NCBI GenBank assembly: GCA_018398585.1
Contig: JAGTTD010000018.1
Span: 6,641,501 to 6,705,500 of the forward strand
Source: Simmondsia chinensis
Taxonomy: Eukaryota; Streptophyta; Magnoliopsida; Caryophyllales; Simmondsiaceae
Length of the DNA stretch: 64,000 nucleotides
Direction: 5' to 3'
Below, one piece after another: positions 32,358 through 43,927 of the stretch (its first letter is position 1; every line of letters starts with the position of its first letter). The notes below the pieces were generated by a model, which saw only the letters and a program-made list of their open reading frames with translations, ran no database searches and was not told the DNA's origin. The translations under genes were made by a program, and so were the position numbers.

Positions 32358-32649
32358 CTGAGAATCTTTATATTAAACTATACAAATAAAGCACTTATTT
32401 TAATAATTCTGAATTTGAATACTTGTTGCTTATAGTTATAGCATTAAAAGATCATGCCTTTTTTCAGTTTTAATTATAGATTATCTTAAGTAACTTATAT
32501 AAATGTTCATACTAGCTTTAGTCAATATTTTACTAGAATTTAGTTTCATATTCTGGAAGCTCAACGTGGTAAGTTAGACATTCCTGTCACTCCAAAGCAA
32601 TCTAACAATTTTAATGGATTCACAAATCATTTAATCCCCCCATGTGGTG

Positions 32650-34890
32650 AGGATATAAAACCGATGGAGGGACTGATTTTTGACACCATACAACAAGGAG
32701 AGGATTTTTACAAATGGTATGCTTTTAGTGTTGGCTTTGATGTTCGAAATTCCACGGTGGTCAAAGATGAAGAACAAGGATTTCTAATTTGGAAATAGTT
32801 TTTGTGTTCAAAAGAAAGTTGGAATTTACATGTGAATGTTCTAACTAAAGTGTCTAGTTCCTCTCACGAAGAAACCAATATGCCTGGTAGTAGGGGAAAA
32901 ATAGCAATTATGAAGAAAAACAATCAAGATAAGAAAATGAAAGATATCAAAGAAAAGTGTCGGGCAAGGATGAAGGTGAAGAGGACCATAGAAAGAAAAT
33001 ATGTGATTAAAGAATGTATAGAAGGATATACACATGTACTTGCGACCCCTAAAAAGAGAAAGTTTTTAAGGATTGGAAGGGAAGTTAACTTGATACAAAA
33101 AAACATAGTAAACACGTCATCGATCTAACTTGAAAACCGCTCAAGCATTTTGAACCATGAAAGAGCAAACTGGTGGATATGAATTGGGTGTACTCAAAAG
33201 GATCTTCAAAATTTTAAAACGGGTTTGAAAGCCTTAATTATCGATTCTGATGCACATATATTTATAGAAAATCTTAAGAAGAAGAAAGAACTTAATCCCT
33301 CTCATTGCTTTGCATATGAAGTGGATGATGAAGATAGGTTGAAACATGTGTTTTGGGCAGATGACATTGGTCGGAAAAATTATGCGGTATTTGGGGATGT
33401 TGTTTCATTTGATACTACATATGAGAAAAACAAATACGGTATGACTTTTGCTCCTTTTACAGGAAAATCATCATAGACAATGTATCACTTTTGCTGTTGC
33501 ATTCTTTAGTGATGAGAAGGCTAACTCATTTATTTGGCTATTTGAAAATTTTTTGAAAGCCTTGATAGGACATAAACCAATATGCATTGTCACTTATCAA
33601 GATCTTAGCATGAAAGTTGCGATAAACAAAATTTTTGATACTTCTGTTCATCAGTTTTGCATGTGGCATATATTGAAAAAAGTTTCAGAGAAAATGGGTG
33701 GGACGTTGAATAGTGACCCCGAGTTTCGTAGTAGATTAAAGTCACGTGTCTAGCAATCAGAAACTCCCAAACAATTCGAGTCTACATGGGAATCTATTAT
33801 TTTCAAGTATGCATTGCATGATAATGATTGGTTGTCTTCTATGTATAAAATACAGAAAAAATGGATACCGGCATACTTTACTGATCTGGTTTTAAGCAGA
33901 TTGTTTAGGACGACCTCTATATCCGAGAGTCAGAACTCTACTTTTGGTGGTCTTACTAGCAAGTGGCTTAGTTTGGTTGAATTTTAGATGCGCTATGATA
34001 GTATTATTCAAAAACAAAGACGCAATGAGGATTTGGCTAATCATGACAAATTTTTTAAACATGCTGAATTGAAAACAAAACGAGGCATAGAAAAGCATTC
34101 AATGGAGATTTATACACATGTAAATTTTTACTTTTTTCAAGAAGAGTTATGGTTTTCATGCATGGACTGTGGAGTTAAATAGACAAAATAGGAGAATGGC
34201 ATGTTGATATTTATATTGCAAGAAAGTGGCTTAATGAATAAGCATAGGCTTGTGACTTATAATACTTCCAATGCTCAAGCCAATTGCTCATGTAAGATGT
34301 TTGGACAAGAAGGCCTGTCACGATATGCTTTGGGTTTACAAAGGAAGGGCAGTAAGTGAAATACCGAGCCATTACATATTGCTTAGAAGGACCGAGACAG
34401 CTACTTGTATGCCCTTTTCCAATGGGACTCATGATCCAAATGAGGCATGTTTTGATATGCAAAATGCGAGTTAGCAATTATATGAATTGGGGAGAAATTT
34501 TTCTAGTTGAGCAGAATTGGTAGGTTTTGATGTTGAGAAAGTTCAATTTTTCAGCAATGGAATTTTGAATATAAAGAAGGCATTACGTGAGAGCTACAAT
34601 ATAAAAAATTAAGGAGCAAGTCAAAAGATGTGAAAGCATATGTTGGATGTACTATTCCAGAGCAAGTTGCTATTCATCCACCAAAACACTCAAATACTAA
34701 AGGAAGTGGTAAGTGTATCAAAAGGGGAAAGGAGAAGCCAATTGAGCAACAACAAAAACCAACACAGCTTTGTAAGGCTTGTGAAAAATATGTATACCAT
34801 GGCAGTCGCAATTGTCCTACAAAGCAAACCCCTTCACAACTTTATGTGAATATATTATTGTATATTATGCTATTTGTTTTTTGAACAGAT
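32650..34890 (+). pseudogene. FAR1/FRS-like MULE transposase pseudogene
   Basis: Fragments follow the order of FAR1-related proteins, which derive from Mutator-like transposases. N-terminal FAR1 zinc-binding-like region: FDTIQQGEDFYKWYAFSVGF (about 32680) to a stop at 32798, then a Lys/Arg-rich stretch. MULE core: YAVFGDVVSFDTTYEKNKYG (about 33385), ITFAVAFFSDEKANSFIWLF (about 33480), VAINKIFDTSVHQFCMWH (about 33612), SESQNSTFGG (about 33930). SWIM finger near 34285: CSCKMFGQEGLSRYALG, where the expected later Cys and His are lost, then GRAVSEIPSHYILLRRTET. C-terminus CKACEKYVYHGSRNCP (about 34773). At least six stops or shifts; no terminal repeats found. Confidence 0.82.
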
Positions 34891-35725
34891 TATGCTATTT
34901 TTGTTGATTCTTTTCTTTAGTTGTTTAATGATAAGAATTTATGAAAATTTTCACTATTTTCTTTTTTTTATTTACTTTTGTTATAATCTCCATTATTGAT
35001 GATATGCAAATGTTATGTTGTCGAGGAAAAGGAAGAAGAAATTTGCTACTACTGAAGAAGAAAGAGCTAGAATGCAAATACAAGTTACATGGATTTACTG
35101 CATCAATTTTTGTACTCTAGAACCATATATTATTTTAGCTTTTTATTATGCTGTAAAACTTTTGTTACATTAGTCTTTCTATTATTTATAAGAATTCTAA
35201 GTTCTATAAATGTTATATGTTATATTTTAAAATTCTAATTTGTCCTTTACTTGCACCTTTCGGCCACTAGCAACTATGCTATATAGAACCGGTTAGCAAA
35301 CCTCGTTGCAGAGGCCGGGTATTAGAAATAGTAAATTATTATTGTTTACAATCTTCTAAATAAATTCTAGAAAAGAGTAAATTACTCTTATTTATAATCT
35401 TCTAACTACTAGAAGAACCAAATTTGAGTTATCCTTGTAATAAAGGGAAGGATAAAGAGAACAAAATTGGGGTATAAACAAGTCAAATTGGATTGTAAAC
35501 ATTAAAAAATTAGGGTGTAAACATAAAAAGAAGAGGAGATATAGTTAAAAAATTTTGGGTATAAACTTAGAAAGAGGAAGATAGAGAAAATAAATTGGTC
35601 AAGGGTTTAAAATGAGAGAAGAGAGACGAAAATTGGGGTGTATACATAGAAAAAGGAGGAGAGAGAAAAAATTTGTGAAAGGTTAAAAAAAGAGAGAGTA
35701 AAAAAATTAGAGAAAGGTTAAAAAT
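34891..35725. other. AT-rich spacer
   Basis: No gene. 35390-35700 repeats short purine-rich phrases (AATTGGGGTGTATAAAC, GAGAGAAAA) in loose tandem. Confidence 0.4.
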
Positions 35726-36243
35726 GAGAAATGGTGTGTGTCGACACACAGGAAATATTTGCCGACACACAATCTTATAGCAACCCTGTGTGTCGATATG
35801 TGTGTTGACACATAGTCTTGTGTGTTGATACACAGGACTGGTTTTCTGACAGTTTTCTCTCACGCCTTTTCTCGGTTCAATGCGGCTCTTCTTGCTTAGC
35901 TTTGGGACGCCTCTCTTCACTCTATACATATATATTCTCTCAGATTTCATGTGAGTTTGAGATATGAATTGAATTGAATAAAAAACACAAGAGAATAAAA
36001 GACATTAAAAGAACTTTGCGGGTTCAAGTGTTCTTGAGTAACAAAACTTCAATCTCCTTACATCTCTATCAATCACTCCCTTTACACATCCTCTCTTCAT
36101 ATTTGGTTGTTGTTGTATCCCAGAGGATATTTCGTATACCGAAATAAACTTTAAGGAAAGTGATTACATAACTTCAACACCTTAGATTTTTCGGTTACCC
36201 GTTTGCAAGGATTTTGTAAGTATTTCATGGATTTGTTCCAACA
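35726..36243 (+). repeat. 5' LTR of copia E, left part missing
   Basis: Matches the 3' LTR from 41188 onward (GAGAAATGGTGTGTGTCGAC) to the end TTTGTTCCAACA. The first 239 bases present in the 3' LTR are absent, replaced by unrelated purine-rich sequence. Contains TGTGTCGACACACA palindromes. No TGGTATCAGAGC-type primer site follows; the next bases are ATCTCAAGG. Confidence 0.82.
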
Positions 36244-36272
36244 ATCTCAAGGTTTAAATTTTGGTTTGGGAT

Positions 36273-37118
36273 ATGGCTTCATTACTGAGTTAAATGACAG
36301 CCAACTTCTTGAAGTTAGATCGATTTGATGGCGGTAATTTCCACCGATGGTAGAGGAAGATGCGCTTCCTCATTACTACTTTGAATATGGTGTATGTGTT
36401 GAATACACCATTCCCGTCCCGCGCTTCTGAGGAGGAGGAGACTTTGGCCGAGCAGAGGGCCAGACTTAAGTGAGAGAATGATGATTACATCTACAGAGGG
36501 CGCATACTCAATGGTATGACTGACACCCTGTTTGACATCCACTTGACCGTGCTGACCGCAAAGGAACTATGGGATGCACTTGAGGCTCACAACATGGCCG
36601 AGGATGCTACAAGCAAAAATTTCCTTGTTAGTGAATTTAGTAATTTTAAAATGGTAGATGAACGTCCTGCCATGGAGCAATTCTATGAAATTGAACGTAT
36701 TTTGAATAATTTCAAACAACATGGTATGAATATGGATGATGCCATAATTGTTTCATCCTTGATTGACAACCTCCTCCTACATGGAGAGGTGTTAAGAAAA
36801 GTCTCACACATAAAAAGGAAGATATGTCAATGGAGGAATTGGCTAACCATTTGCTCATTGAGGAAGGCTACAGGGTATAAGATGACAACAAGGACCACTT
36901 CGGTGATGTTGTTATCACAGAAGAAGGCTAGTGAAGCAAAGGAACCAAAAGAACCGGACACTTCCAAAAGAAGAAAAATGACAAGAGGCCGAAAATGGTC
37001 TGTTGTGAGTGTCAGAAGCCCGGCCACTTACAAAGGGACTGTTACAGCCTTAAAAATAAGAAAGGCAAGGGGCTTGATCATCACACCAAAAATTCAAACG
37101 ATAGGTTCGTGGCAATGA
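36273..37118 (+). pseudogene. copia E gag
   Basis: ATG at 36273 (MASLLS, stop). Then TANFLKLDRFDGGNF, TLNMVYVLNTPF, AEQRARLK, a stop, DTLFDIHLTVLTAKELWDAL, HNMAEDATSKNFLVSEFSNF, MEQFYEIERILNNFKQHGMN. After a shift the zinc knuckle CCECQKPGHLQRDC (about 37001) is intact. Closely parallels gag of D. Confidence 0.87.
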
Positions 37119-37606
37119 TATGGGAAGTCAACCTAGTTGAGAGTGATAACTCTTGGTGGGTTGACTCGAGGACCACGAGACATGTGTATAAGGACAAAGG
37201 GTTCTTCACGAATTTTGAACCCATGGACAATGGAACTACGTTGTTCATGGGCAATGGGGCGACTGTGTCGGTTAAAGGGAAGGGAAATGTTGATTTGCCT
37301 TTGACCTCCGGAAAAACCCTTACTTTAACCGATGTATGTTATGCTCCAGATATGAAGAAGAATCTCGTGTCCGTTGGCCTACTAAATCAGTTTGGGTTCA
37401 AGTTGGTCTTCGAATCCGACAAGTTTATTCTGTCAAAGAGGGGCTTCTTTGTTGGCAAAGGTTATCTATATAATGGAATGTTCAAAATGAATGCTGATAA
37501 TAAAATCGATAATTTTGTTTATATGCTTGACTCGTCATTTCTGTGGCATCAAAGATTAGGTCATGTGAATTTTCGTAGATTACATGAAATGGTCAATTCT
37601 TCGTAG
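37119..37606 (+). pseudogene. copia E protease and GAG-pre-integrase
   Basis: In frame with the knuckle: NSWWVDSRTTRHVYKDKGFF (about 37150). The active site D-S/T-G-A here reads D-S-R-T, so the protease would be dead. Then LTDVCYAPDMKKNLVSVGLL, FLWHQRLGHVNFRRLHEMVN (pre-integrase His residues), ending in a stop at 37604. Confidence 0.87.
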
Positions 37607-38640
37607 ATACCTCACATAGATAAGAATTATGATAAAAGCAAAACATGCATGTTAACAAAAGTAACGAGATTGCCATTTCTTTCGATGCAAAGAGAGCCTA
37701 ATTTACTTGACCTTGTACATAGCGATTTATGTGATTTCAAGAACACACTGAGTTTAGATGGAAAGTGATATTTTATGACTTCTATAGATGATTGTTCAAG
37801 ATTTTGTTATGTATATCTTATAAATTACAAAGATGACTCGCTTGATAGATTTAAAGCATACAACAACAGTCCCAGTGCCTCGCGGCTTCCGCAATAAGCA
37901 GGGTTTGGGAGGGGTGGATGTACGCAGCCTCACCCCTTCCGAGTGGAAAGGAGGCTGTTTCCGAGGACCCCTAACCTGAAGTGTGTGTAAACCTGCAAGT
38001 ACAAAAATCAATTTATCATCAATGGATTTAGTAAAAATAAGAGCATATAAAGTAGAAACCGAATTACACTGTGAGACCTTCCTCAAGCGCCTTAGGTCGG
38101 ACCGTGTTGAAAAATACTGTGATCCCAAGTATTTTGAAACCACCAAAATTCTACCGGAGATAACTGCACTGTATCTGCCACAACAGAATGACGTGGCTAA
38201 GAGGAAAAACCGGACTCTTAACTGAAATGGTTAACTCAAAGTTATCCTATTCCATTCTCAGCAAGGGACTTTGGGGTGAGGCAATATTAACAGCCTGTTA
38301 TGGTCTAAATATAGATCTAAATAAGAGAAGTAAAATAACCTCGTATGAGTTGTGGAACAAATGAGCGCCTAATTTGGCTTATCTAAAAGTGTGGGGGTGT
38401 AGGATAGTTGTTAAAGTCCCTGACCCTAAACGTAAGAAGTTAAGTGAAAGAGGCATTGATTGCATCATTATTGGATATGTGTCTCATAGGAAGGCATATC
38501 AGCTCTATATAATTGAATCTAGTGATTATATCAACGTGAATACTATAATAGAATCGAGAGACACCATATTTGATGAGAATCGGTTTACCTTTATCCCTAG
38601 ACTGATGGATTATGTACCACTTGAGAGTGACACTCAAGTG
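37607..38640 (+). pseudogene. copia E integrase, split by RTE tail
   Basis: LDLVHSDLCDFKNTLSLDGK (first Asp, about 37700), DDCSRFCYVYLINYKDDSL, then interruption at 37861. It resumes with KVETELHCETFLKRLRSDRV (second Asp near 38096) and LPQQNDVAKRKNRTLN, where the expected catalytic Glu (VAERKNRT) is Lys. The C-terminal VWGCRIVVKVPDPKRKKL, CIIIGYVSHRKAYQLY and SRDTIFDENRF follow. Inactive. Confidence 0.86.
37861..38037 (-). mobile_element. RTE LINE 3' tail inserted in copia E integrase
   Basis: Minus-strand copy of the RTE tail: the plus strand reads CAACAACAGTCCCAGTGCC..., GGGTTTGGGAGGGG, CTGTTTCCGAGGACCC, the complement of the 3' ends at 5730-5848 and 59405-59545. It sits between the integrase codons for FKAY and KVET. 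Flanks TTAAAGCATA (37851-37860) and ATAAGAGCATA (38037-38047) are an imperfect target duplication. Confidence 0.8.
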
Positions 38641-38799
38641 TCATATGACGATGTTCCTCATGAGAGGGAAGATGTCCCTGAGAGTGCTCTAGAACTCCGA
38701 AGGAGTAAGAGAGCAAGAAAAGAGAAATCTTTTGGCTCAGAATTGTATACATTTTTGGTAGAAGATTCATGAAACGATGTGGACCAAGTGGTTCCATAT

Positions 38800-39640
38800 T
38801 GTTGTGTCATGGAAGCTGATCCCATGACGTTTAATGAGGCGATGAGGTCGCACGATGCCTCCTTTTGGCGAGAGGCTGTGAATGGTAAGATGGATTCCAT
38901 CTTAGATAATAATACCTAGATCCTAGTGGACCTTCCACAAGGCAGTAAGCCCGTCGGGTGTAAATGGATCTTCAAAAAGAATATGAAGGTCGACGGAACG
39001 ATTGATAAGTTCAAGGCCTGATTGGTGGCTAAAGGGTTCACCTAAAACCATGGGTTGGACTACTTTGACACGTGTGCCCCCGTTGCAAGAATATCGAAGA
39101 TAAGGGTATTGATAGCCTTTGCCTCAATTTATAAACTAGCGATATACCAAATGGACGTCAAAATGGCATTCCTGAATGGTGAGCTAGAAGAGGAAGTGTA
39201 TATGGAACAACCGGCAGGTTTTGTTGTTCCTGGTTAGGAGAGAAAAGTATGTAAACTTACACGCTCTCTATATGAGCTAAAGCAAGCCCCGAAGCAATGG
39301 TACCAAAAGTTTGATAATGTTGTTCTAAACAACAGATTCGTTATAAACAAATCAGATAAATGTGTCTATAGAAATTTTGATAATGGAAAAGGGGTCATCA
39401 TATGTTTGTACGTCCAGGACATGCTAATATTCGGTGTTAATGTGGAACAAGTAGAGAGAACTAAACAGTTTCTCTCGAAAAACTTTGCTACAAAAGACAT
39501 GGGTGAGGCGGAGGTAATCCTCAGTATAAGAATTGTAAGGAAAGGTGATTCCATTTCCTTGACACAGTCTCACTAAGTTGAAAATGTTTTGAAAAGATTC
39601 CACTTTGATGAGTGTGCACCGGTGTCCGTTCCAATGGACC
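38800..39640 (+). pseudogene. copia E reverse transcriptase
   Basis: AMRSHDASFWREAVNGKMDS, VGCKWIFKKNMKVDGTIDKF, GLDYFDTCAPVARISKIRVL, YQMDVKMAFLNGELEEEVYM (block A Asp present), SLYELKQAPKQWYQKF, and IICLYVQDMLIFG (about 39400), where the palm YVDD is YVQD, so one catalytic Asp is lost. Stops near 38919, 39018, 39042, 39235 and 39575. Confidence 0.88.
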
Positions 39641-40380
39641 CTAGTGTAAAATTAGTACCGAATGAGGGTGCTCCAGTGTCACAATTGAGATATGCCCAGA
39701 TCAGTGGTTCTCTTATGTACACCATGATACACCATGATGACACAAGGCCTAACATAGCCTTTGCTGTTGGAAAGCTGAGTAGATATACTAGCAATCCAAG
39801 TAAGAATCACTGGAATGCTATGGATTGTGTACTGGAGTACCTTAAGAAGACTATGAGTTATGATCTTTCTTATGTAGGGTATCCTAGTATTTTGGAGGGG
39901 TACTCTGATGCGAGTTGAATCTCTGATATGGAGGATCATGCATCCACAGGTGGAGGGGTATTCCTACTTGACGGGGGTGCAGTTTCTTAGGGTTCCAAGA
40001 AACAGACTTGTATATCTGATTTAACTATGATGGTAGAGCTTATGGATCTTGCATCTACGGCTAAGGAAGCTGAGTGGTTAAAGGATCTCTTGTATGAGAT
40101 ACCTTTGTGGCCTAAGCCGATCTCATCGATAACTATCCATTGTGATAGTCAGGCTATGGTTTCTACAGCGTACAGTGAGGTGTACAATGGAAAGTCCAAA
40201 CATATTGGTGTAAGGCATAGTATAGTGAGACATCTTATTCGAGAAAGTGTTGTCACGGTGGACTTCGTGAGAACAAGTCAGAATCTAGCGGATCCATTTA
40301 CGAAAGGCCTATCTAGAGTCTTAGTTCTGAAAACAAATGAAGGGATAGGGTTGAAACCTGTCATTATTAGTCGCCCATGA
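39641..40380 (+). pseudogene. copia E RNase H
   Basis: LRYAQISGSLMYTMIHHDDT lead-in, AVGKLSRYTSNPSKNHWNAM, LEGYSDAS then a stop, STGGGVFLLDGGAVS, a stop, LASTAKEAEWLKDLLYEI (Glu), ITIHCDSQAMVSTAYSEVYN (Asp), SKHIGVRHSIVRHLIRE, NLADPFTKGLSRV. 40381-40930 to the polypurine tract is an untranslated spacer with no motif. Confidence 0.85.
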
Positions 40381-40930
40381 TAGGCCCTCAACTCGATGCC
40401 TAGTATGACACTAGGTCTCGGGTTCAATGAGTGAGACTTGTCATCGGTGTGACTGCAAGCTCTAAATGAGAATTTTTCCATCCCGAGTGTGAAGTGCTTG
40501 ATACCTGCATCAGAGATTCTTAGAGGATGAGCCAATGCTCTTAATGGACCTGGTTTTAGAACTTATTGAATGTCACGTTGTAGGGACATGATCAATGAGG
40601 TCCACCTTAGTGTGTGTTGAAGTTTGACCGCTTCAAATGGGTGATTTTTGACTAAGGGTTTGGCCATGAAACACTCATCGAAGGGTACAGGACACAAGGC
40701 TACAAATGTTTCGATATTGGAGTTGCAGGGTGTGTACGGAGAGTACATCTTGTGCGTGATTAGATAGTCGGTTAGTCAAATGGATTGTATTGTTCGATGC
40801 TTGGTCTACCATTTTCAATCCAATTGACCATATGGTCTTTTCACTAGCCGGGGTTCAATCAAGAGATACCCTCGTTGATGCACAACAAGGTGTCCTTTAT
40901 TTGAGATGTTATTTTGAGATTGATTGTATT

Positions 40931-40948
40931 GTGAAAATGGAGGGGAAA
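40931..40948 (+). other. polypurine tract of copia E
   Basis: GTGAAAATGGAGGGGAAA immediately precedes the 3' LTR start TGTTGATG. Confidence 0.8.
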
Positions 40949-41735
40949 TGTTGATGTATTTTCAAAATGTGTGTTGAATAATACATAAAATGTTGTTTAA
41001 TATATGTATAAGATGTGTATGAGATTGTCCCGATATTTGTTTAAGTGTTTTAAGCATGATAGGGGTGTGTGTTGACTCATGTGCCATGTGTGTTGACATA
41101 CAATCCAACAGAAATGCAGGGGAACAGCTGTGTGTTGACATACATGGCTCGTGTATCGACACACATCCCTTTACAGAAGTGCACGGAGAGAAATGGTGTG
41201 TGTCGACACGCAATCTTACAGTAACCCTGTGTGTCAATGTATGTGTCGACACACAGGGGGTGTGTGTCGACACACAGTCTTGTCTATCGACACACAAAAC
41301 TGGCTTTCGGACAGTTTTCTCTTGCGCCTTTTCTCAGTTAAATGCGGCTCCTCTTGCTTGGCTTTGGGATGTCTCTCTACATGCTATACATATATATTCT
41401 CCCAGATTTCATGTGGGTTTGAGATATGAATTGAATTGGGAAAAAAAAAAAAAAAAGCGTAAGAGAAGAAAAGAAATTAAAAAAACTTTGTGGGTTCAAG
41501 TGTTCTTGTGTTCTTGTGTTGTATTCTTGAGCAACAAGACTTCAATCTCCCTACATCTCTATCAGTCTCTCCCTTTACACATGCTCTCTTCATATTTGGT
41601 TATTGTTGTACCCCTAAGGATATTTCGTATATCGAAATAAACCTTGAGGAAAGTGATTACGTAGCCTCAACGTCTAAGATCTTTCGGTTACCCGTTTGCA
41701 AGGATTTGCAAGTATTTCATATATTTGTTCCAACA
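40949..41735 (+). repeat. 3' LTR of copia E
   Basis: TGTTGATGTATTTTCAAAATG... to ...ATTTGTTCCAACA; TGTTG/CAACA ends. 41065-41300 holds about nine TGTGTCGACACACA-like palindromic units, exact or decayed. An A-run of about 17 is at 41441-41456. The 5' LTR has its own small indels relative to it, so the copies are old. Confidence 0.87.
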
Positions 41736-42929
41736 GAAGAAGCAAAGGAAATAAAAGAGAGAAAGGAAAAGAAATTAAGTACGAGGAAATACATTTGTTA
41801 TGATGTCGCCATCGATCAAAGTAGCAGATCTAGTTTCATTTAGAATTGTGATCAAAGAAATCAAGAAAGATGCAGATTACCCAGTAGCATTTTAACTACG
41901 ATCATTATTTTTTTATTTTTTTTTTTCAGGATTTTTCCTTTAGTTCCTAACTTACCCTTTTCGAATAATTCATTAATACAAAAGCATATGTGTATTAATT
42001 CCAAAACTCAAACATCTGGAACACTTTGGCCAAAGTTCTCAATTTTATTCAAATCTTGCGAATCAACTAAGGGAATATATATTGTTTGTAAGAAACTATA
42101 GATTCCATGTTGAACATATATTCCTGCCAAACTTTATGGCGTTACACAATGTACATAGTACTTCGGTCACAATTAGAGACCTGATTTTTGGGTACTTAAA
42201 GACAACTAAACACTCCATATATAGATTCAGAATATTTTCGGAATTTAGAGTTATTGTAAAAATAGTACTAGATAAATTACTTATTGTTGATAGTGGTCTA
42301 GATACACGTAATTCATATGGTTCATTTTAGTGTGACAATCTAATCATAAACACTAAAATAACATGTTTGAATCACTATCCACATAACTAAGACAAGTTAT
42401 CTAAAATGTTATATTACAGTCTTAGCAGACAAATAGTCCATACTTGTCAATGACTAGGAAACAACAAATAGCAAGTCATTCCATCTGTTTTAATCTATCT
42501 GGAGCATAATTTCATTATATCCACTTAAAACAAATATTGAAACATTATTTAAGGACTACCGCCTCATGTTACCTTGCTAAAAGAAAAATCACATGCATAA
42601 TTTATTCATGAGCTCAACAAGCAAGTGACAATGAAGAAAAAAAATTTATTCACTAATAAAATTATTACATAATTGGATTTGTCAAGACACTGTGCCCAAC
42701 AACTACAACTACCATGCTCCACACACCTAAGTAACCATCTAGCCAAGCAACCGTCTCATAATGATCGAGAGATATGTCAAATATTAGATGAAAATCGTCC
42801 TTGCCGGTTAGTAAGAGGCGTTAGAAAACAATGCAATCTATGTAAGTAAATTAAACCCTTTCATTGTTTGAAAATCCACTCATCGTTAAAAATTTTGCAT
42901 TTGCTTAGAATTTATTTGAATTATAGGTT
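41736..42929. other. AT-rich spacer
   Basis: No gene or clear repeat. The longest open frames are not supported by any motif. Confidence 0.45.
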
Positions 42930-43290
42930 CTCTCATAAGGGTGTAATTGAGTAAAGCTCGAAAGGCTCAGCTCGTTTTGAACTCGAGCTGAGCCAAGCTG
43001 TCTCGTTGAGCTTATCGAGCCGAGTTCGAGCTTAGAGAAGCTCGAGCTTGTAGGCTCGCAAGCCTAAACGAGCCTTTCTAAATATTAAATATTTACTTAA
43101 ATATCCTCAATGAAGCCAACTATTACAAGCTTAATTCAAAGTTCGCTAAGCTTAGATTAAGCTGAGCCGAGCTGAGCCCGAGCTCGAGCTTGAACATTAT
43201 GAGCTCGGCGACCTTCGACCCAAGCTTAATGCAAACAAACCAAGCCTCGATCTTGGCAAGCTCAGGCTCGGCTCAAGTACTCCCCGATTC
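42930..43290. mobile_element. GAGCTC-rich MITE-like element
   Basis: Starts near AAGGGTGTAATTGAG and is filled with GAGCTCGAGC / GCTCGAGC words in both orientations, a composition typical of a common plant hAT-type MITE. The right end is not clear and may be truncated against the gag fragment that follows. A related stretch is at 60290-60735. Confidence 0.5.
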
Positions 43291-43337
43291 TCACATGAAA
43301 CTATATTCCTTTGAGACAAGTGATAGTCAATTTTTCT

Positions 43338-43550
43338 TTAATGTTTGTAAATATTCTTCCAGTATTGGTAGTTGGATCCCGTTAATACATTTTGAACAAA
43401 AATTAATCCCAGATTATTCGAGGGGTGTAGGTAAAACGAGGAGCTAACATCAATGACTTCCCCTGTCGGAGGAACCGGCATGACCATTTGATTAGCATTT
43501 TCTTGAGCATTGAGTTTATCATTTTCATTGTTAATGTCTGTCATATTCTA
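43338..43550 (-). pseudogene. copia gag N-terminal fragment
   Basis: Minus strand, ATG at 43544. VSSSFYLHPSNNLGLIFVQN followed by VLTGSNYQYWKN is the conserved start of a copia gag (usually SPYYLHPSDNPG...LTGxNYxxW). It ends in a stop at 43338, and decayed sequence follows to the left. Isolated fragment with no LTR recognised. Confidence 0.7.
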
Positions 43551-43674
43551 CAAAGCAGAAACACAAAATAACACACAAGTAGTAAGATAAAAATGGAGGC
43601 TCACAAAATGCACTGCAACAGTGCACGGCTGAGAGAGAGGAAAAAGTGCAGCTGAAATGCTTCTTACACTACAG

Positions 43675-43889
43675 CAAAATGGCACGGTTCTAAAATATTT
43701 ACCAAAATAGCACTATTTATTGTAACTTCTTTAACATACGCCATCTTACATGGCATATGTCCCGTGTATGAACAACGTACGTTGGCTGTACGCCATTACA
43801 AACAGTGTACGACACGGCTGCCCTTTGTACGCCGTTAGTACCTAACCCCCTACCCTGCTACCTACGTCAGCCCTAACCCCGCCCGTAAT

Positions 43890-43927
<38 letters not shown>

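Larger units (their letters stand above)
35726..41735 (+). mobile_element. Ty1/copia retrotransposon E
   Basis: Truncated 5' LTR (35726-36243), internal region with gag, protease, integrase, RT and RNase H, polypurine tract and full 3' LTR (40949-41735). Same family as D. An RTE tail is inserted in integrase (37861-38047). Stops in every domain; protease and RT active sites are altered. No target duplication, consistent with loss of the left end. Confidence 0.9.

Noticed and set aside
32650..34890. Functional FAR1/FHY3 transcription factor
   Set aside because: Several stops and shifts and a broken SWIM finger; only a pseudogene can be supported.
35726..41735. Envelope-like gene in copia E between RNase H and 3' LTR (40381-40930)
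   Set aside because: No open frame of useful length, signal peptide or membrane segment there.
43889..43927. Regular (CAA)n and nearby repeats as a CRISPR-like array
   Set aside because: A simple microsatellite at a reversed RTE tail; no spacers, and plant context.
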